Source of the DNA: Peiella sedimenti
Lineage (GTDB): Bacteria > Pseudomonadota > Alphaproteobacteria > Caulobacterales > Caulobacteraceae
DNA: 64,000 nucleotides
NCBI RefSeq assembly: GCF_030504955.1
Contig: NZ_JAUKTR010000005.1
Location: forward strand, 62,001 to 126,000
Reading direction: 5' to 3'
Positions 20,886 to 29,308 of the stretch are shown here, piece by piece. Positions within the stretch are counted from its first letter, which is position 1; each line of letters begins with the position of its first letter. The notes under the pieces are model-generated. The model was not told the DNA's origin and did not search any database. It saw only the letters and a list, made by a program, of their open reading frames with translations. The translations under genes were made by a program, and so were the position numbers.

Positions 20886-21416
20886 ATGACGAGCAAGAGC
20901 GGGCTTGAGTTCAAGGTCGGGGATCATGTGGTCTATCCGGCGCATGGCGTCGGCACCGTGGCCGCCATCGAGACCCAGGAAGTCGCCGGCATGGCGCTGG
21001 AGGTCTATGTGGTGACCTTCGCCCACGAGAAGATGACGCTGCGCGTTCCGACCAAGAAGGCCAAGACCGCCGGCCTGCGCTCGCTCGCCGCCGAGGACGT
21101 GGTGGGCAAGGCCCTGACCACGCTGAAGGGCCGCGCCCGGGTGAAGCGCACCATGTGGAGCCGCCGCGCCCAGGAATACGAAGCCAAGATCAACTCTGGC
21201 GACCTGATCTCCATCGCCGAGGTGGTCCGCGACCTGCACCGCGCCGACAACCAGCCGGAGCAGTCCTATTCGGAGCGCCAGCTGTATGAATCGGCCCTGG
21301 ACCGCATGGCCCGTGAAGTCGCCGCCATCGAGCGCATCGACCGCGACGCCGCCGTGGCCATTCTGACCAAGTCGCTGAGCAAGCAGCCCCAGCCCCAGGC
21401 CGCCGCTGCCGCCTGA
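20886..21416 (+). CDS. carD: CarD-family transcriptional regulator
   Basis: 176 residues. The N-terminal domain (about 8-65) is the RNA-polymerase-interacting CarD/TRCF domain (FKVGDHVVYPAHGVGTVAAIE). The C-terminal helical domain contains the conserved WSRRAQEYEAKINSGDLISIAEVVRDLHR. CarD stabilises open promoter complexes, notably at rRNA promoters. A strong terminator follows. Confidence 0.94.
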   Translation: MTSKSGLEFKVGDHVVYPAHGVGTVAAIETQEVAGMALEVYVVTFAHEKMTLRVPTKKAKTAGLRSLAAEDVVGKALTTLKGRARVKRTMWSRRAQEYEAKINSGDLISIAEVVRDLHRADNQPEQSYSERQLYESALDRMAREVAAIERIDRDAAVAILTKSLSKQPQPQAAAAA

Positions 21417-21440
21417 CGGGCGCGTTCAGCTTCAGACAAG

Positions 21441-21477
21441 AAAACGCCCGGCCGCATCGCGACCGGGCGTTTTTCTT
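21441..21477 (+). terminator. Rho-independent terminator after carD
   Basis: The arms AACGCCCGG and CCGGGCGTT enclose an 11-base loop and are followed by TTTTCTTTT. A run of T also occurs on the other strand, so it may also serve the convergent DUF3617 gene. Confidence 0.85.
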
Positions 21478-21524
21478 TTGAGCTCAGCCCGAAAGGACCA
21501 GCCGACGGTCAGCCACCGCCCGCT

Positions 21525-21968
21525 CTACGGGCACTCGGCGCTGATGCGGCGGGCGCGGATGCTGCCCGTGGGCGCGATGGGCACACCGCCGATGGAGGTG
21601 CGCAGATTGCCCGACAGCTGGAAGGTGGTCGGCGTATAGGTCCCAGAGACCGACACATCGACGGTGCGGCCGCGCTTGTCCCGGCACTGGCCGACGAAGC
21701 GGGCCCGGCCATTGGCCACCTCGCGCGTCGGATAGGTGCAGGTGTAGTGGCGGTTGCTGGGTCCCGAGAAGAAGCGCTCGATCTCATGGGCGCGGACGCA
21801 CCGGCGTTCGGTGTCGCTGTCGCTGATCGGACCAAGCGCGATGCGGCTGGAGCTTTCCCAATAGCCGGGCAGGATGGGGGTCGACTCCTGCGCCTGGGTC
21901 ACGGCGCCGGCCAGCAGGACGGGCGCGGCGAACACCAGGGCGCGGCGAAGGGTGCGATTCAGGTTCAT
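21525..21968 (-). CDS. Exported DUF3617 protein
   Basis: 147 residues from the ATG at 21968. A signal peptide (LRRALVFAAPVLLAGAVTQAQ) is followed by PGYWESSSRI and two cysteine-containing segments (RRCVRAHEIERFF and YTCTYPTREV), the pattern of DUF3617 periplasmic proteins. Their role is not known. It stands alone and converges on carD. Confidence 0.8.
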   Translation of the reverse strand: MNLNRTLRRALVFAAPVLLAGAVTQAQESTPILPGYWESSSRIALGPISDSDTERRCVRAHEIERFFSGPSNRHYTCTYPTREVANGRARFVGQCRDKRGRTVDVSVSGTYTPTTFQLSGNLRTSIGGVPIAPTGSIRARRISAECP

Positions 21969-22146
21969 AGCGGCATCATAGCTGGGATTTGTGAACGGCG
22001 CCTGCAAGCGGGGCCTTCCAGTCCGGCCTTTCCGCGCCTTGACGCCGAAGGGCCGTTCGGCCTATATCGCCGCTCCCGCGCGGGCTGATCAGGCCTGCGC
22101 GTTTGCATTTTATCGCGCCAGGCGGCGCGCATGAAGGATCAAGACG

Positions 22147-22443
22147 ATGTCGCGTCGTTGCGAACTCACCGGTGTCGGCCCGATGGTTGGCCACAAGGTG
22201 AGCCACTCCAACATCAAGACCAAGCGCCGGTTCCTGCCCTCGCTGCGCGCCACCGCGCTGCAGTCCGAGGCCCTGGGCCAGAGCTACCGCCTGCGCGTGT
22301 CGAACGCCGCGCTGCGCACCCTGGATTTCAAGGGCGGCCTGGACGCCTTCCTCGTCAAGGCTGACGAGGCGGTGCTGTCGCCCCGCGCGCTCAAGCTGAA
22401 GCGTCAGATCAAGGCCAAGCTGGCCGAGACCGCCGCGGCCTGA
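22147..22443 (+). CDS. rpmB: 50S ribosomal protein L28
   Basis: 98 residues. It begins [22 protein letters not shown], which is characteristic of L28, and is the usual length for alphaproteobacteria. AAGGATCAAG lies just upstream of the ATG. A terminator follows. Confidence 0.97.
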   Translation: MSRRCELTGVGPMVGHKVSHSNIKTKRRFLPSLRATALQSEALGQSYRLRVSNAALRTLDFKGGLDAFLVKADEAVLSPRALKLKRQIKAKLAETAAA

Positions 22444-22466
22444 TCACCGCAGATCTCTGAATGTCG

Positions 22467-22497
22467 AAAGGGCCGGTCCTGCGACCGGCCCTTTTCT
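22467..22497 (+). terminator. Rho-independent terminator after rpmB
   Basis: The arms AAGGGCCGGTC and GACCGGCCCTT enclose a short loop (CTGC) and are followed by TTCTGTT. It lies between two convergent genes. Confidence 0.8.
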
Positions 22498-22505
22498 GTT
22501 GCGCC

Positions 22506-23831
22506 CTAGGGATTGGCGGCGCGCCAGGCGGCGATCGCCTCGAGCGCGGGATCGCGGCCTTCCAGCCAGGCCTCGATGGTCAGCGGCGCGGGGATGTCCG
22601 GCTGTAGGCTGCTCACGCGGATCGGATTGCGGCGGATGTTGCCGTGGCAATCTTCCTCCGGACAGCCGGTCATGTAGTTGTGCCGCTCCGTCGCCTGCAG
22701 CAACAGGCCGCCGGAATAGGGAAGTTCCATCACATCGCCCTCGGCCCAGAACTCCAGCCGGTCGCCCACGGGTTCACCGACAATGACGACGCGATCGCCG
22801 CCGGCCTCCTTCAGATAGCCCAGGCTGGCGATCGCGGCCGAAAAGGTCTGACCCGACGTCAGGGCGAAGATCCGGCCGCCCTCGGGGATCAGGGTCGGTA
22901 GAGTCTTCATGAAGTTCCGCGCCGTGTTCAGGTCCCCGCCCCCATTGAGACGCAGATCAATAATGACGTTTCGGGGCCGGACGTCGCGGATTTCAGCTTC
23001 TGCGGCCGCGAGCGCCTCGGCGATGGGCTGTCCCCGCCCGTCGCGGGTGGCGCGCATGGCGAAATAGAGTGCCTGGAACTCGGGCATCTCCTGAGTGAAA
23101 AACGTCTGATCCGGGCGGCTCAGATATGCGGGGACGGCGCCGTCACGGGGCGCATCAAGCAGGCGGGACCGGAACGGGTTCAAAGGCGGCGCGGCGATGA
23201 GATTCGGACTGCGCTCGACTTCACGTCCGCCCTCTGTCCGGAAGCGCAGGGTCGGCCGGTCAGCGTTTGAGATCAACCCGGCCTCGGCGAGGATGGCGGG
23301 GGTGCGGAGAAACACCGGGAGGAATTGATCCTTCCACGACTGCTCGCCCCCTTGGTAGCGGTTGTAGGCGGCGCGCAGGTCGGGAACGGGGCGGCCGTCC
23401 ATGGCGATTAGTTCGGCGCCGGTCAGTTCATCATCTCCGGCGGAGTCGATGACGTAGATGCGCCCCTGGAACACATGCAAAGTGTAGGGCAGCAGAGCGT
23501 TGTCCCTCGCCAGCACGGTGGGGATCATGAGGGTGTGGCCGTTGTCGGCGAAAGCCGCGATCTCGGCAGCCGCCAGCCGCACCGCATTCGGGGCTATTCG
23601 GGTCGCCCGCGGCTCCAGTTCATCAAGCCGAGCGAGGGCCCGCGCTCGTTCTTCCGGCGTGTAGGCGGCGTCACCCTCAACGAAGGCGCGGATCGAGGCC
23701 AGATCTCCGGCGGCGCTGGGCGCCGCTTCAGCCGCCTCTACGGTTGGAGAAGCGCCGTGTTCCTGAGCGCTTGCCGGCAGAATCCCCGCCAGAGCCAGCG
23801 CCGCCAAGGACGCCCCTATCGACAGCCGCAT
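22506..23831 (-). CDS. Exported S41-family peptidase
   Basis: 441 residues from the ATG at 23831, chosen because GGGAGG sits at a good distance upstream. A signal peptide (LSIGASLAALALAGILPASAQ) opens the protein. The C-terminal third has the tail-specific protease fold with the catalytic serine in LTSGQTFSAAIASLG and the NVIIDLRLNGGGDL strand. No PDZ domain was recognised. It probably cleaves proteins in the periplasm. Confidence 0.82.
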   Translation of the reverse strand: MRLSIGASLAALALAGILPASAQEHGASPTVEAAEAAPSAAGDLASIRAFVEGDAAYTPEERARALARLDELEPRATRIAPNAVRLAAAEIAAFADNGHTLMIPTVLARDNALLPYTLHVFQGRIYVIDSAGDDELTGAELIAMDGRPVPDLRAAYNRYQGGEQSWKDQFLPVFLRTPAILAEAGLISNADRPTLRFRTEGGREVERSPNLIAAPPLNPFRSRLLDAPRDGAVPAYLSRPDQTFFTQEMPEFQALYFAMRATRDGRGQPIAEALAAAEAEIRDVRPRNVIIDLRLNGGGDLNTARNFMKTLPTLIPEGGRIFALTSGQTFSAAIASLGYLKEAGGDRVVIVGEPVGDRLEFWAEGDVMELPYSGGLLLQATERHNYMTGCPEEDCHGNIRRNPIRVSSLQPDIPAPLTIEAWLEGRDPALEAIAAWRAANP

Positions 23832-23924
23832 GCTCCACCCTCCCAAGCGATAGCCGCGCCACGCTAGGTCGGTCTCGCCGCCCCGGTCGAGTTAAGCTTT
23901 GGTCACGCAAGGTCGGTGCCGGAC

Positions 23925-24497
23925 TTACGCCTCCAGCTCGATGTCCCAGTAGAGGTAGTCCATCCAGCTCTGGTGCAGATAGTGCGGCGGAAACCGCCGC
24001 CCGGCCTCCTGGAGACGATGCATGCTTGGCCGCAGCGGCGCCTTCATGGGCTGCATGTGCGCCTCGCGTGGGGTGCGGCCGCCCTTCCTGAGGTTACAGG
24101 GCGCGCAGGCGGCGACGATGTTCTCCCAAGTGGTCCGCCCACCCCGGGATCGGGGGACGACGTGGTCGAAGGTCAGCTCACCCCTGGCTCCGCAATACTG
24201 ACAGGCGAAGCCGTCGCGGAGGAAGACGTTGAATCGGGTGAAGGCGGGGCTGCGCGCCTGCTCCACATAGCTTTTCAGCGAGACCACGCTGGGCAGCTGG
24301 AAGCTCACCGAGGGCGAGCGCACGACCTTGTCGTAGCTCTGGATGACGTCCACGCGGTCCTGGAATACGGCCTTGACGGCCTCCTGCCAGGGCCAGACCG
24401 AGAGAGGGTAGTAGGACAGCGGCCGGAAATCGGCGTTCAGCACCAGGGCCGGCCAGCCCGATGGCGGGCGGGTCAGGACCTGCATGGATGTCTCCAT
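23925..24497 (-). CDS. HNH endonuclease
   Basis: 190 residues. The HNH zinc-finger nuclease domain is at about 95-155: CQYCGARGELTFDHVVPRSR, then ENIVAACAPCNLRKGG with the metal-binding cysteine pairs. This single-domain type is widespread on alphaproteobacterial chromosomes and is not necessarily a defence enzyme. It lies downstream of the comM remnant on the same strand. Confidence 0.88.
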   Translation of the reverse strand: METSMQVLTRPPSGWPALVLNADFRPLSYYPLSVWPWQEAVKAVFQDRVDVIQSYDKVVRSPSVSFQLPSVVSLKSYVEQARSPAFTRFNVFLRDGFACQYCGARGELTFDHVVPRSRGGRTTWENIVAACAPCNLRKGGRTPREAHMQPMKAPLRPSMHRLQEAGRRFPPHYLHQSWMDYLYWDIELEA

Positions 24498-24628
24498 GCC
24501 AGGCCGTTTTCATGCTGGAACGCCGCGAACCTGAAGACGCCGCCTCCTTCTCATGCAGCAGCGCGCGAACGCCGCTTCGGTTCACGATAGGCCTGATTCT
24601 GCGACGGGCAAACGACGCTTGTGCGTCG

Positions 24629-25164
24629 TCACACCACCGCGCGCAGGGGCGAGGGCGGCACGGCGGGCTCGGCCTCGGCGTCCGGGCCCACACGACGATA
24701 GATCAAGGCCTCGGCCACATGGCGGCGAAGGATCGGGCCCGCCCCTTCCAGATCGGCGATCGTGCGGGCCAGCCGCAGGGTGCGCGTCCAGCCCCGCGCG
24801 GTCAGGCCGCCCGCTTCCGCCGCGCGCAGCAGCAGATCCCGCGCAGGCGCCTCCGGCCCCGCCTCGCCCTCCAGCACCGAGGCCGGGATGCGGGCGTTGG
24901 TCCCGTCCTCGGGCTTCAGGCCGTGGGCGGCGGCCCGGCTGATCTGGACATCCCGCGCGCGCGCCACGCGAGCGGCCACCTCGGCCGAGGTCTCTCCATT
25001 CGCCGGCAGGGCCATGTCGGCGGGGGTCACCGGGGGCATGTCCACCTGCAGGTCGATGCGGTCGATCAGAGGTCCGGAGACGCGGTTCTGATAGTCCTTC
25101 TGGCAGCGGGGGGCCTTGCCGCAGGCGCCGCGCCCGGGACCGCCCAGCCCGCAGCGGCATGGTC
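24629..25164 (-). pseudogene. comM: comM 3' fragment (Mg-chelatase-like ATPase), cut by island insertion
   Basis: The minus strand encodes the last ~178 residues of a ComM/YifB protein, starting inside the conserved NPCRCG motif (here PCRCGLGGPGRGACGK) and continuing through QNRVSGPLIDRIDLQVDMPP and the C-terminal helicase-type domain to the normal end. Upstream of the motif, homology stops sharply at about 25160-25165 and unrelated sequence follows in the same frame. A full ComM is about 510 residues, so the N-terminal two thirds with Walker A is missing. ComM remodels DNA branches during transformation. It is a known insertion site for islands in other bacteria. Confidence 0.88.
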
Positions 25165-25223
25165 GTGTTGCCATTTTGTTGGCCGCCTCAAAGAACAAAC
25201 TTCGGGTCCGGAGAGCGGAATTT

Positions 25224-25643
25224 GTGCTCGGGGAAGGGGCGTCGCTTGGTCGCCACCTCCGGGCTCGGCGCCTGGCCTTAGGGCATCGAGTGGTGGATGC
25301 TGCTGCCGTTGTAGGCAGCGATGCGAAGTCGTGGATGTTTTGGGAGCGCGATGAGCGCGAGCCGTTCATCCACTTCTATCCCGCACTCATCGCCTATCTC
25401 GGCTATGAGCCATGGTCGGAGCCCAACTCGTTGGGTGAGCGACTACGTCTGGAGCGCAGGCGTCGGGGTGTAAGGATTGATCAGGCCGCGAGACTAGTCG
25501 GCGTGGACGAAGGAACATGGCGGCGATGGGAACGTGGCGAGTGGAGGGTGGCGCGGGGCTCGGTTCCAGACCTGTCGGCGTTCCTTAGGTGCCGCATCGC
25601 AACCGCGTACCCTTCTGCAATACGTTCTTTAGCCCGCCGTTGA
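25224..25643 (+). CDS. Double helix-turn-helix (XRE-type) regulator at the island edge
   Basis: 139 residues from a GTG at 25224 preceded by GGAGAG. Two copies of an XRE-like repeat are visible: LGRHLRARRLALGHRVVDAA with WERDEREPFIHFYPALIAYLGYEPW, and LGERLRLERRRRGVRIDQAA with WRRWERGEW. This tandem-HTH type is common beside recombinases in alphaproteobacterial mobile elements. It begins only about 60 bp from the comM junction and may control excision or cargo. Targets are unknown. Confidence 0.7.
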   Translation: MLGEGASLGRHLRARRLALGHRVVDAAAVVGSDAKSWMFWERDEREPFIHFYPALIAYLGYEPWSEPNSLGERLRLERRRRGVRIDQAARLVGVDEGTWRRWERGEWRVARGSVPDLSAFLRCRIATAYPSAIRSLARR

Positions 25644-25781
25644 GCATTCGAACATCCACCCGACGCGCTTAGATACGTTCGCACTGCCCGTTCGCCCTTC
25701 GAGCTTGTGTACTGACGACCAGGGAGATGTCGCCGTAGACGCTGCGCCGCCACCGCAGCGGCTGGCGGGGGGGGGGCGACC

Positions 25782-26243
25782 TCACGCGCTGCGTGGGTTC
25801 AGATGATCGAGCCGCCGGCCTTCGAAGACCCCGACAGCGAGCGCAGCGAGCACCAGATAGCCGATCAGATTAAGCACAATGATGTAGGCCAACGCCAACA
25901 CGCCAGCGTCCAGGATAAACGCGACATGTGCGAGGAGGGAGAGCAAGTGCAGGCCCGCCGCCGCCGTGGGCCAGAACCGGTTGGTGCGCAGCGCAAGCCA
26001 GATCATGACCGCAAGGAGCGCGAGGTCGACGCCCATCAGGCCGATCTGTGGCGAGACCCAGTCCGTAGTGTCCTGCATGATCGGGGCAGCAATGTATGCG
26101 AGAAAGATGGCCGTTGCCCCCCAGCGCTCGGGTGAACGTCCGAACACCCAAGCCAAGCCGCAAACAATGAGCACGACTATGGCCGCCACAAGCTGATGCA
26201 AGCTGTCGACCAAACCCAAGGTAGCGTGGAGAAAGTCCGTCAT
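25782..26243 (-). CDS. Small membrane protein of unknown function
   Basis: 153 residues from the ATG at 26243. Four to five hydrophobic helices are visible (for example HQLVAAIVVLIVCGLAWVFG and VDLALLAVMIWLAL). No catalytic residues stand out. It follows the 118-residue gene on the same strand after about 60 bp. Confidence 0.6.
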   Translation of the reverse strand: MTDFLHATLGLVDSLHQLVAAIVVLIVCGLAWVFGRSPERWGATAIFLAYIAAPIMQDTTDWVSPQIGLMGVDLALLAVMIWLALRTNRFWPTAAAGLHLLSLLAHVAFILDAGVLALAYIIVLNLIGYLVLAALAVGVFEGRRLDHLNPRSA

Positions 26244-26301
26244 GGCGGCGGCCTCCTTCAGACCACCGCCACTGTGCCGGACTCGATTCTGGTGGCAAGC
26301 C

Positions 26302-26658
26302 TTAGGCGGCCTTGCCGCCCTCGACTGCCTGGAATCCGGTCTTGGCCGGTATTCCATCCTCAGGTTTCTCCAAGCCCGGTCCGCTGGCGAAGCGACCAAG
26401 ACCAATGCGGCGATGCGCAGCGGCCAATTCTTCGTGGGTCACCACGATGGAGCGGCGAGCCTCAGAAAGGGAGTTGATCGCGCCGGCGGCGCCGTCGAAG
26501 GCAGGTTGCCCGACGCACGCGGCCAGACGGGCCCGAAGGCGGGCGCGGGGCAGAAGACTGGCCAATTCAGCAGTCTTGCTCAGCGCCTGGTCGATGGCCA
26601 GTTCGGCTTCAAACAGCTTTTCCGCCACATCGGCGGCGATCTCATGGCGTTCAGACAT
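26302..26658 (-). CDS. Helical protein of unknown function
   Basis: 118 residues with two predicted helical blocks (about 1-45 and 60-95), rich in Ala and Glu. A good ribosome site (AGGAGCC) precedes the ATG at 26658. I do not recognise the family. It could form an operon with the membrane protein downstream. Confidence 0.55.
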   Translation of the reverse strand: MSERHEIAADVAEKLFEAELAIDQALSKTAELASLLPRARLRARLAACVGQPAFDGAAGAINSLSEARRSIVVTHEELAAAHRRIGLGRFASGPGLEKPEDGIPAKTGFQAVEGGKAA

Positions 26659-26725
26659 AAGGGCTCCTTGCGCACCGAAGCCTCGGCGCGTCTTGATGAC
26701 TGTGGTTCTTGATGGAGGCTCGGCC

Positions 26726-27502
26726 TCAGGCCGCCGAGAGGCTCTGTATTGCGTGGAGGAGGGCCAGGATGCCGGCTAATCCGGCTCCGAGGGCGACGGC
26801 GGTCACGGCTGCCACCAAGAGCATCAGCCCCACGCGCTGGTAAAGGTTCAGGTCATTGGGTCCGAGTCCTCCTCTTGCGAGGGGTTGAACCCATCGTCGG
26901 CCAGGATGGCGGCGATCAGGAGAATTTCCTGTAGCACCATTTCCGAGGGCTTGGCCCAGGCCTGCTTTCGCGTCCCCGAGACCAGATCGCTCGCCATCCG
27001 CTGCTTGACCGGCGTCGTAGCTAGGCTGGAGAGTTGTCGCTCCAGCTGTTCCCAGGTGAAGCTCAGCGGCGGAAACGCCGACGCCGAGATCACCGGCCAC
27101 CGGTCCTCGAACCTGCCGACGTCCCGCCGCAGCCGAGCCGCCGCCTGGATCGTGCTTCGCTTCACCTGCTCCGACATTTCCGGCCGGTCCCTCCCCATGT
27201 GACGTCGGGGAGAGTGAGCCTGATGAACGAGCTGCGGACATACCGGATGGGGCGTATCCCGGTTTATCCGGTAGGCCGCCACCCTCCTGGACGGCGAGCA
27301 AGGCGCGTACGGCTTGGCGGCGGGTCGAGACGCCGAGCTTGCGGCAGGCATTGGAAATGTGCTTGTCGACGGTCTCGCTGGAGATAGACAGGAGCCGCGC
27401 GATCTCTTTGGATTGCTGGTGTTGCGCCACGAGTCGAAGCGCCTCACGCTCACGCGCCGTGAGGCTGTCCAGACCGTCGTGACGCCCCCGCGTCCCCCCC
27501 AT
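26726..27502 (-). CDS. LuxR-type HTH protein with C-terminal membrane helix; reading frame uncertain
   Basis: The frame is open for 258 codons. Residues 11-72 are a clear LuxR/GerE helix-turn-helix (LTAREREALRLVAQHQQSKE, then TVDKHISNACRKLGV). The last 40 residues are one membrane helix preceded by NDLNLYQRVG, a tail seen in sphingomonad-type LuxR proteins. The middle (about 85-210) is Gly-rich and looks non-native, while a well-formed 109-residue gene occupies another frame there. Either the two overlap, or this gene is broken and its end belongs elsewhere. It is divergent from the XRE gene at 27555. Confidence 0.5.
   Translation of the reverse strand: MGGTRGRHDGLDSLTAREREALRLVAQHQQSKEIARLLSISSETVDKHISNACRKLGVSTRRQAVRALLAVQEGGGLPDKPGYAPSGMSAARSSGSLSPTSHGEGPAGNVGAGEAKHDPGGGSAAAGRRQVRGPVAGDLGVGVSAAELHLGTAGATTLQPSYDAGQAADGERSGLGDAKAGLGQALGNGATGNSPDRRHPGRRWVQPLARGGLGPNDLNLYQRVGLMLLVAAVTAVALGAGLAGILALLHAIQSLSAA
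26848..27177 (-). CDS. 109-residue protein of unknown function overlapping the LuxR frame
   Basis: It starts at the ATG at 27177 with GGGGAGGG about 11 bp upstream. Codon third positions are mostly G or C across the whole frame, as expected for a real gene in this genome. The protein is helical (WEQLERQLSSLATTPVKQRM in the middle) with an acidic C-terminus. It ends in ATGACCTGA just where the LuxR frame resumes a plausible membrane helix, so a one-base frameshift could once have joined the two. Confidence 0.55.
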   Translation of the reverse strand: MSEQVKRSTIQAAARLRRDVGRFEDRWPVISASAFPPLSFTWEQLERQLSSLATTPVKQRMASDLVSGTRKQAWAKPSEMVLQEILLIAAILADDGFNPSQEEDSDPMT

Positions 27503-27554
27503 CTCGCAAGCTCACCTAACGGAACTTTTTTGATGTATATCCGAGACAAGGCTG

Positions 27555-27950
27555 ATGTCGGAAGCCCCTGACCCGCTCGACGCGGCCGTGGGGGTTCGCA
27601 TTCGCATGCGGCGCACGACCATGGGCCTCACGCAAACTCAGCTCGGGCGAGCGCTCGATCTGTCGATGCAGCAGATCCAGAAATACGAGCGTGGCGCGAC
27701 GCGCGTGTCCGGGCGCACTCTGCTTAGGATCGCGAAGGAGCTGGACTGCACAGTCGCCTGGCTGGTGGGAGAAGAAGAGACGCAGGACACGCCCTTGATG
27801 GCTCAGCTTATGCTGCCGGGCGCCGACCGCTTGCTCGAGGCCTATGCCGCGCTCCCCAACTCGGAGCTTCGTACGGCGGTCGTTAAACTCGTCCGGAGCA
27901 TGGCCCAGCCGAAGAACTGGATCTCAGACGGGTCCGACCACGACGACTGA
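27555..27950 (+). CDS. XRE-family transcriptional regulator
   Basis: 131 residues. The helix-turn-helix lies at about 14-70 (RRTTMGLTQTQLGRALDLSM then QKYERG), followed by a short helical tail. It matches the common alphaproteobacterial XRE group with the LSMQQIQKYERG signature. It is divergent from the LuxR gene, and the 52 bp between them must hold both promoters. Confidence 0.85.
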   Translation: MSEAPDPLDAAVGVRIRMRRTTMGLTQTQLGRALDLSMQQIQKYERGATRVSGRTLLRIAKELDCTVAWLVGEEETQDTPLMAQLMLPGADRLLEAYAALPNSELRTAVVKLVRSMAQPKNWISDGSDHDD

Positions 27951-28024
27951 AATCTAGCTGTCTGACAGCGAACCCCGTGTCCCCTTGTCATGCTCCAGGG
28001 GGCCGAAGCGCTGCGTCCCGGGAT

Positions 28025-28052
28025 GAAAAAAGAGGCGGCAGCTGCCGCCTCT
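28025..28052 (-). terminator. Rho-independent terminator (minus strand)
   Basis: The perfect inverted repeat AGAGGCGGCAGCTGCCGCCTCT is followed on the minus strand by TTTTTCATC. It ends the small operon that runs from 29112 to 28079. Confidence 0.85.
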
Positions 28053-28078
28053 GAAAGGACTAATGACCGGAAGACCGG

Positions 28079-28306
28079 CTACCGCGCCGCCACTTGGCCG
28101 TTCTTGATCCGGCGGCCAGCCTCAACAACAGCGCCTGGCTCGACCACGGCGTCGACCTCAACGATAGCTGTTTCATGCACGCGCGCCGAGGCCGCCACCC
28201 AACCGCCGATCGTACCGTCCGGATTTTGTCGGCGTAGTGCCTTTTCGCGCCGCCCACTGGGATCAACGAATGTGAAAGTTGCAGTTGAAGACACGGGACC
28301 CTCCAT
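28079..28306 (-). CDS. Small hexapeptide-repeat (left-handed beta-helix) protein
   Basis: 75 residues from the ATG at 28306; an ATG at 28348 would add 14. The second half (about 40-70) reads as hexapeptide repeats of the LbetaH type (VAASARVHETAIVEVDAVVE then PGAVVEAG). It is far too short to be an acyltransferase by itself. The function is unknown. It is the last gene before the terminator. Confidence 0.55.
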   Translation of the reverse strand: MEGPVSSTATFTFVDPSGRREKALRRQNPDGTIGGWVAASARVHETAIVEVDAVVEPGAVVEAGRRIKNGQVAAR

Positions 28307-28369
28307 GCTCGCCCGATTCAGTCTACCGCAAACTGTAGTGCTTCGCATGCAGTGGATAACTATATCTGG

Positions 28370-28804
28370 TTATAGCATGGTTAAGAGCCGCAAGCCGATC
28401 TCGCGGAAGTCAGTCGCGAACATGAAGACCACGGCCCCGGCCATCACAAGCGGCACCCAGATGTCGAAAAGGGCGATAGCCGATTTGACGGCAGCCTGAA
28501 GCCGAGCATTTCCTTCGAGGTTCGCCCCAAGCTCATCTGGCAGCGACTGCGCCTGGGAGCCGGCCCCGGTCACTTGCGCGACCTGATGGTCCAGTTGGGA
28601 GGCAAGCCGGTCCTCCCATACGCGCAGCACGAAGTAGGCAGTGACGACAAGGGAAGCGGCGGCCGTCAACACGGCCGCATGCTCCGCGCCCGCTAGAGCC
28701 CACCAGCCGGTTAGATTGGGCGTGTCTGCGGCGCGCTCCAGCGTCTTGAGGAGGATCGCCGCGCCCGAAAGGGCGGCGGCCCGCTGGCCCAAGGCCCGCG
28801 TCAC
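28370..28804 (-). CDS. Membrane protein of unknown function
   Basis: 144 residues. Hydrophobic helices are visible at about 42-64 (HAAVLTAAASLVVTAYFVL) and 112-134 (FDIWVPLVMAGAVVFMFA), with a weaker one near the N-terminus. The start overlaps the stop of the upstream gene by 4 bp, so the two are translationally coupled. I do not recognise the family. Confidence 0.6.
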   Translation of the reverse strand: MTRALGQRAAALSGAAILLKTLERAADTPNLTGWWALAGAEHAAVLTAAASLVVTAYFVLRVWEDRLASQLDHQVAQVTGAGSQAQSLPDELGANLEGNARLQAAVKSAIALFDIWVPLVMAGAVVFMFATDFREIGLRLLTML

Positions 28805-29112
28805 CGCGGGAAACGGCCCATATTATGACCGCCGCGAATGCGGTAGGCGGTCGTCTTGACCTTCCGCCGCCCCTTCCGGTGCTTATAGATGCTGACCAGA
28901 AGCGTGGCGTGAGGCGACCCCAGCGGAACTAGTTGGCGATGTACGACCTTCGATCCTTCCGCCAATAGGGCCAAGTCGGGCTCTGGAAAGATCCCCGTGG
29001 CCCGCGCCTGATCGCGTAGGACGTCGTACTCCGGCGTCGGATGGCACACCGTCACGACGCCTGTGTCGCGAACGGTCAAAATGGCGACACAGTCGTCCTT
29101 AGCGAATGGCAT
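28801..29112 (-). CDS. Small basic protein of unknown function
   Basis: 103 residues from the ATG at 29112, preceded by GGAGGGG. The first 80 residues have alternating beta-strand-like segments (CVAILTVRDTGVVTVCHPTP). The C-terminus is strongly basic (HRKGRRKVKTTAYRIRGGHN). It is coupled to the membrane protein gene by ATGA. No function is assigned. Confidence 0.6.
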   Translation of the reverse strand: MPFAKDDCVAILTVRDTGVVTVCHPTPEYDVLRDQARATGIFPEPDLALLAEGSKVVHRQLVPLGSPHATLLVSIYKHRKGRRKVKTTAYRIRGGHNMGRFPR

Positions 29113-29308
29113 GGTCCCCTCCGTCGCCTGACAGATATCAGCGCAGGAGTCCGAAGACAACTAACATGATATCCGCCGATTCGTCATGACTACCTCCGGT
29201 ATTCCCGGTGAACGCCCCGCGGCCCGCCGATCCTCGGAGCGTGTCCGCTGACACGCGGATACCAAGTCCGACTTTATCCGCTCGTACAACAAGGCCGGAG
29301 GCCAGTGA

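Noticed and set aside
25165-25369. Upstream extension of the comM frame into island DNA
   Set aside because: The added 68 residues have no ComM similarity and run opposite the double-HTH gene, so this is chance read-through of the junction.
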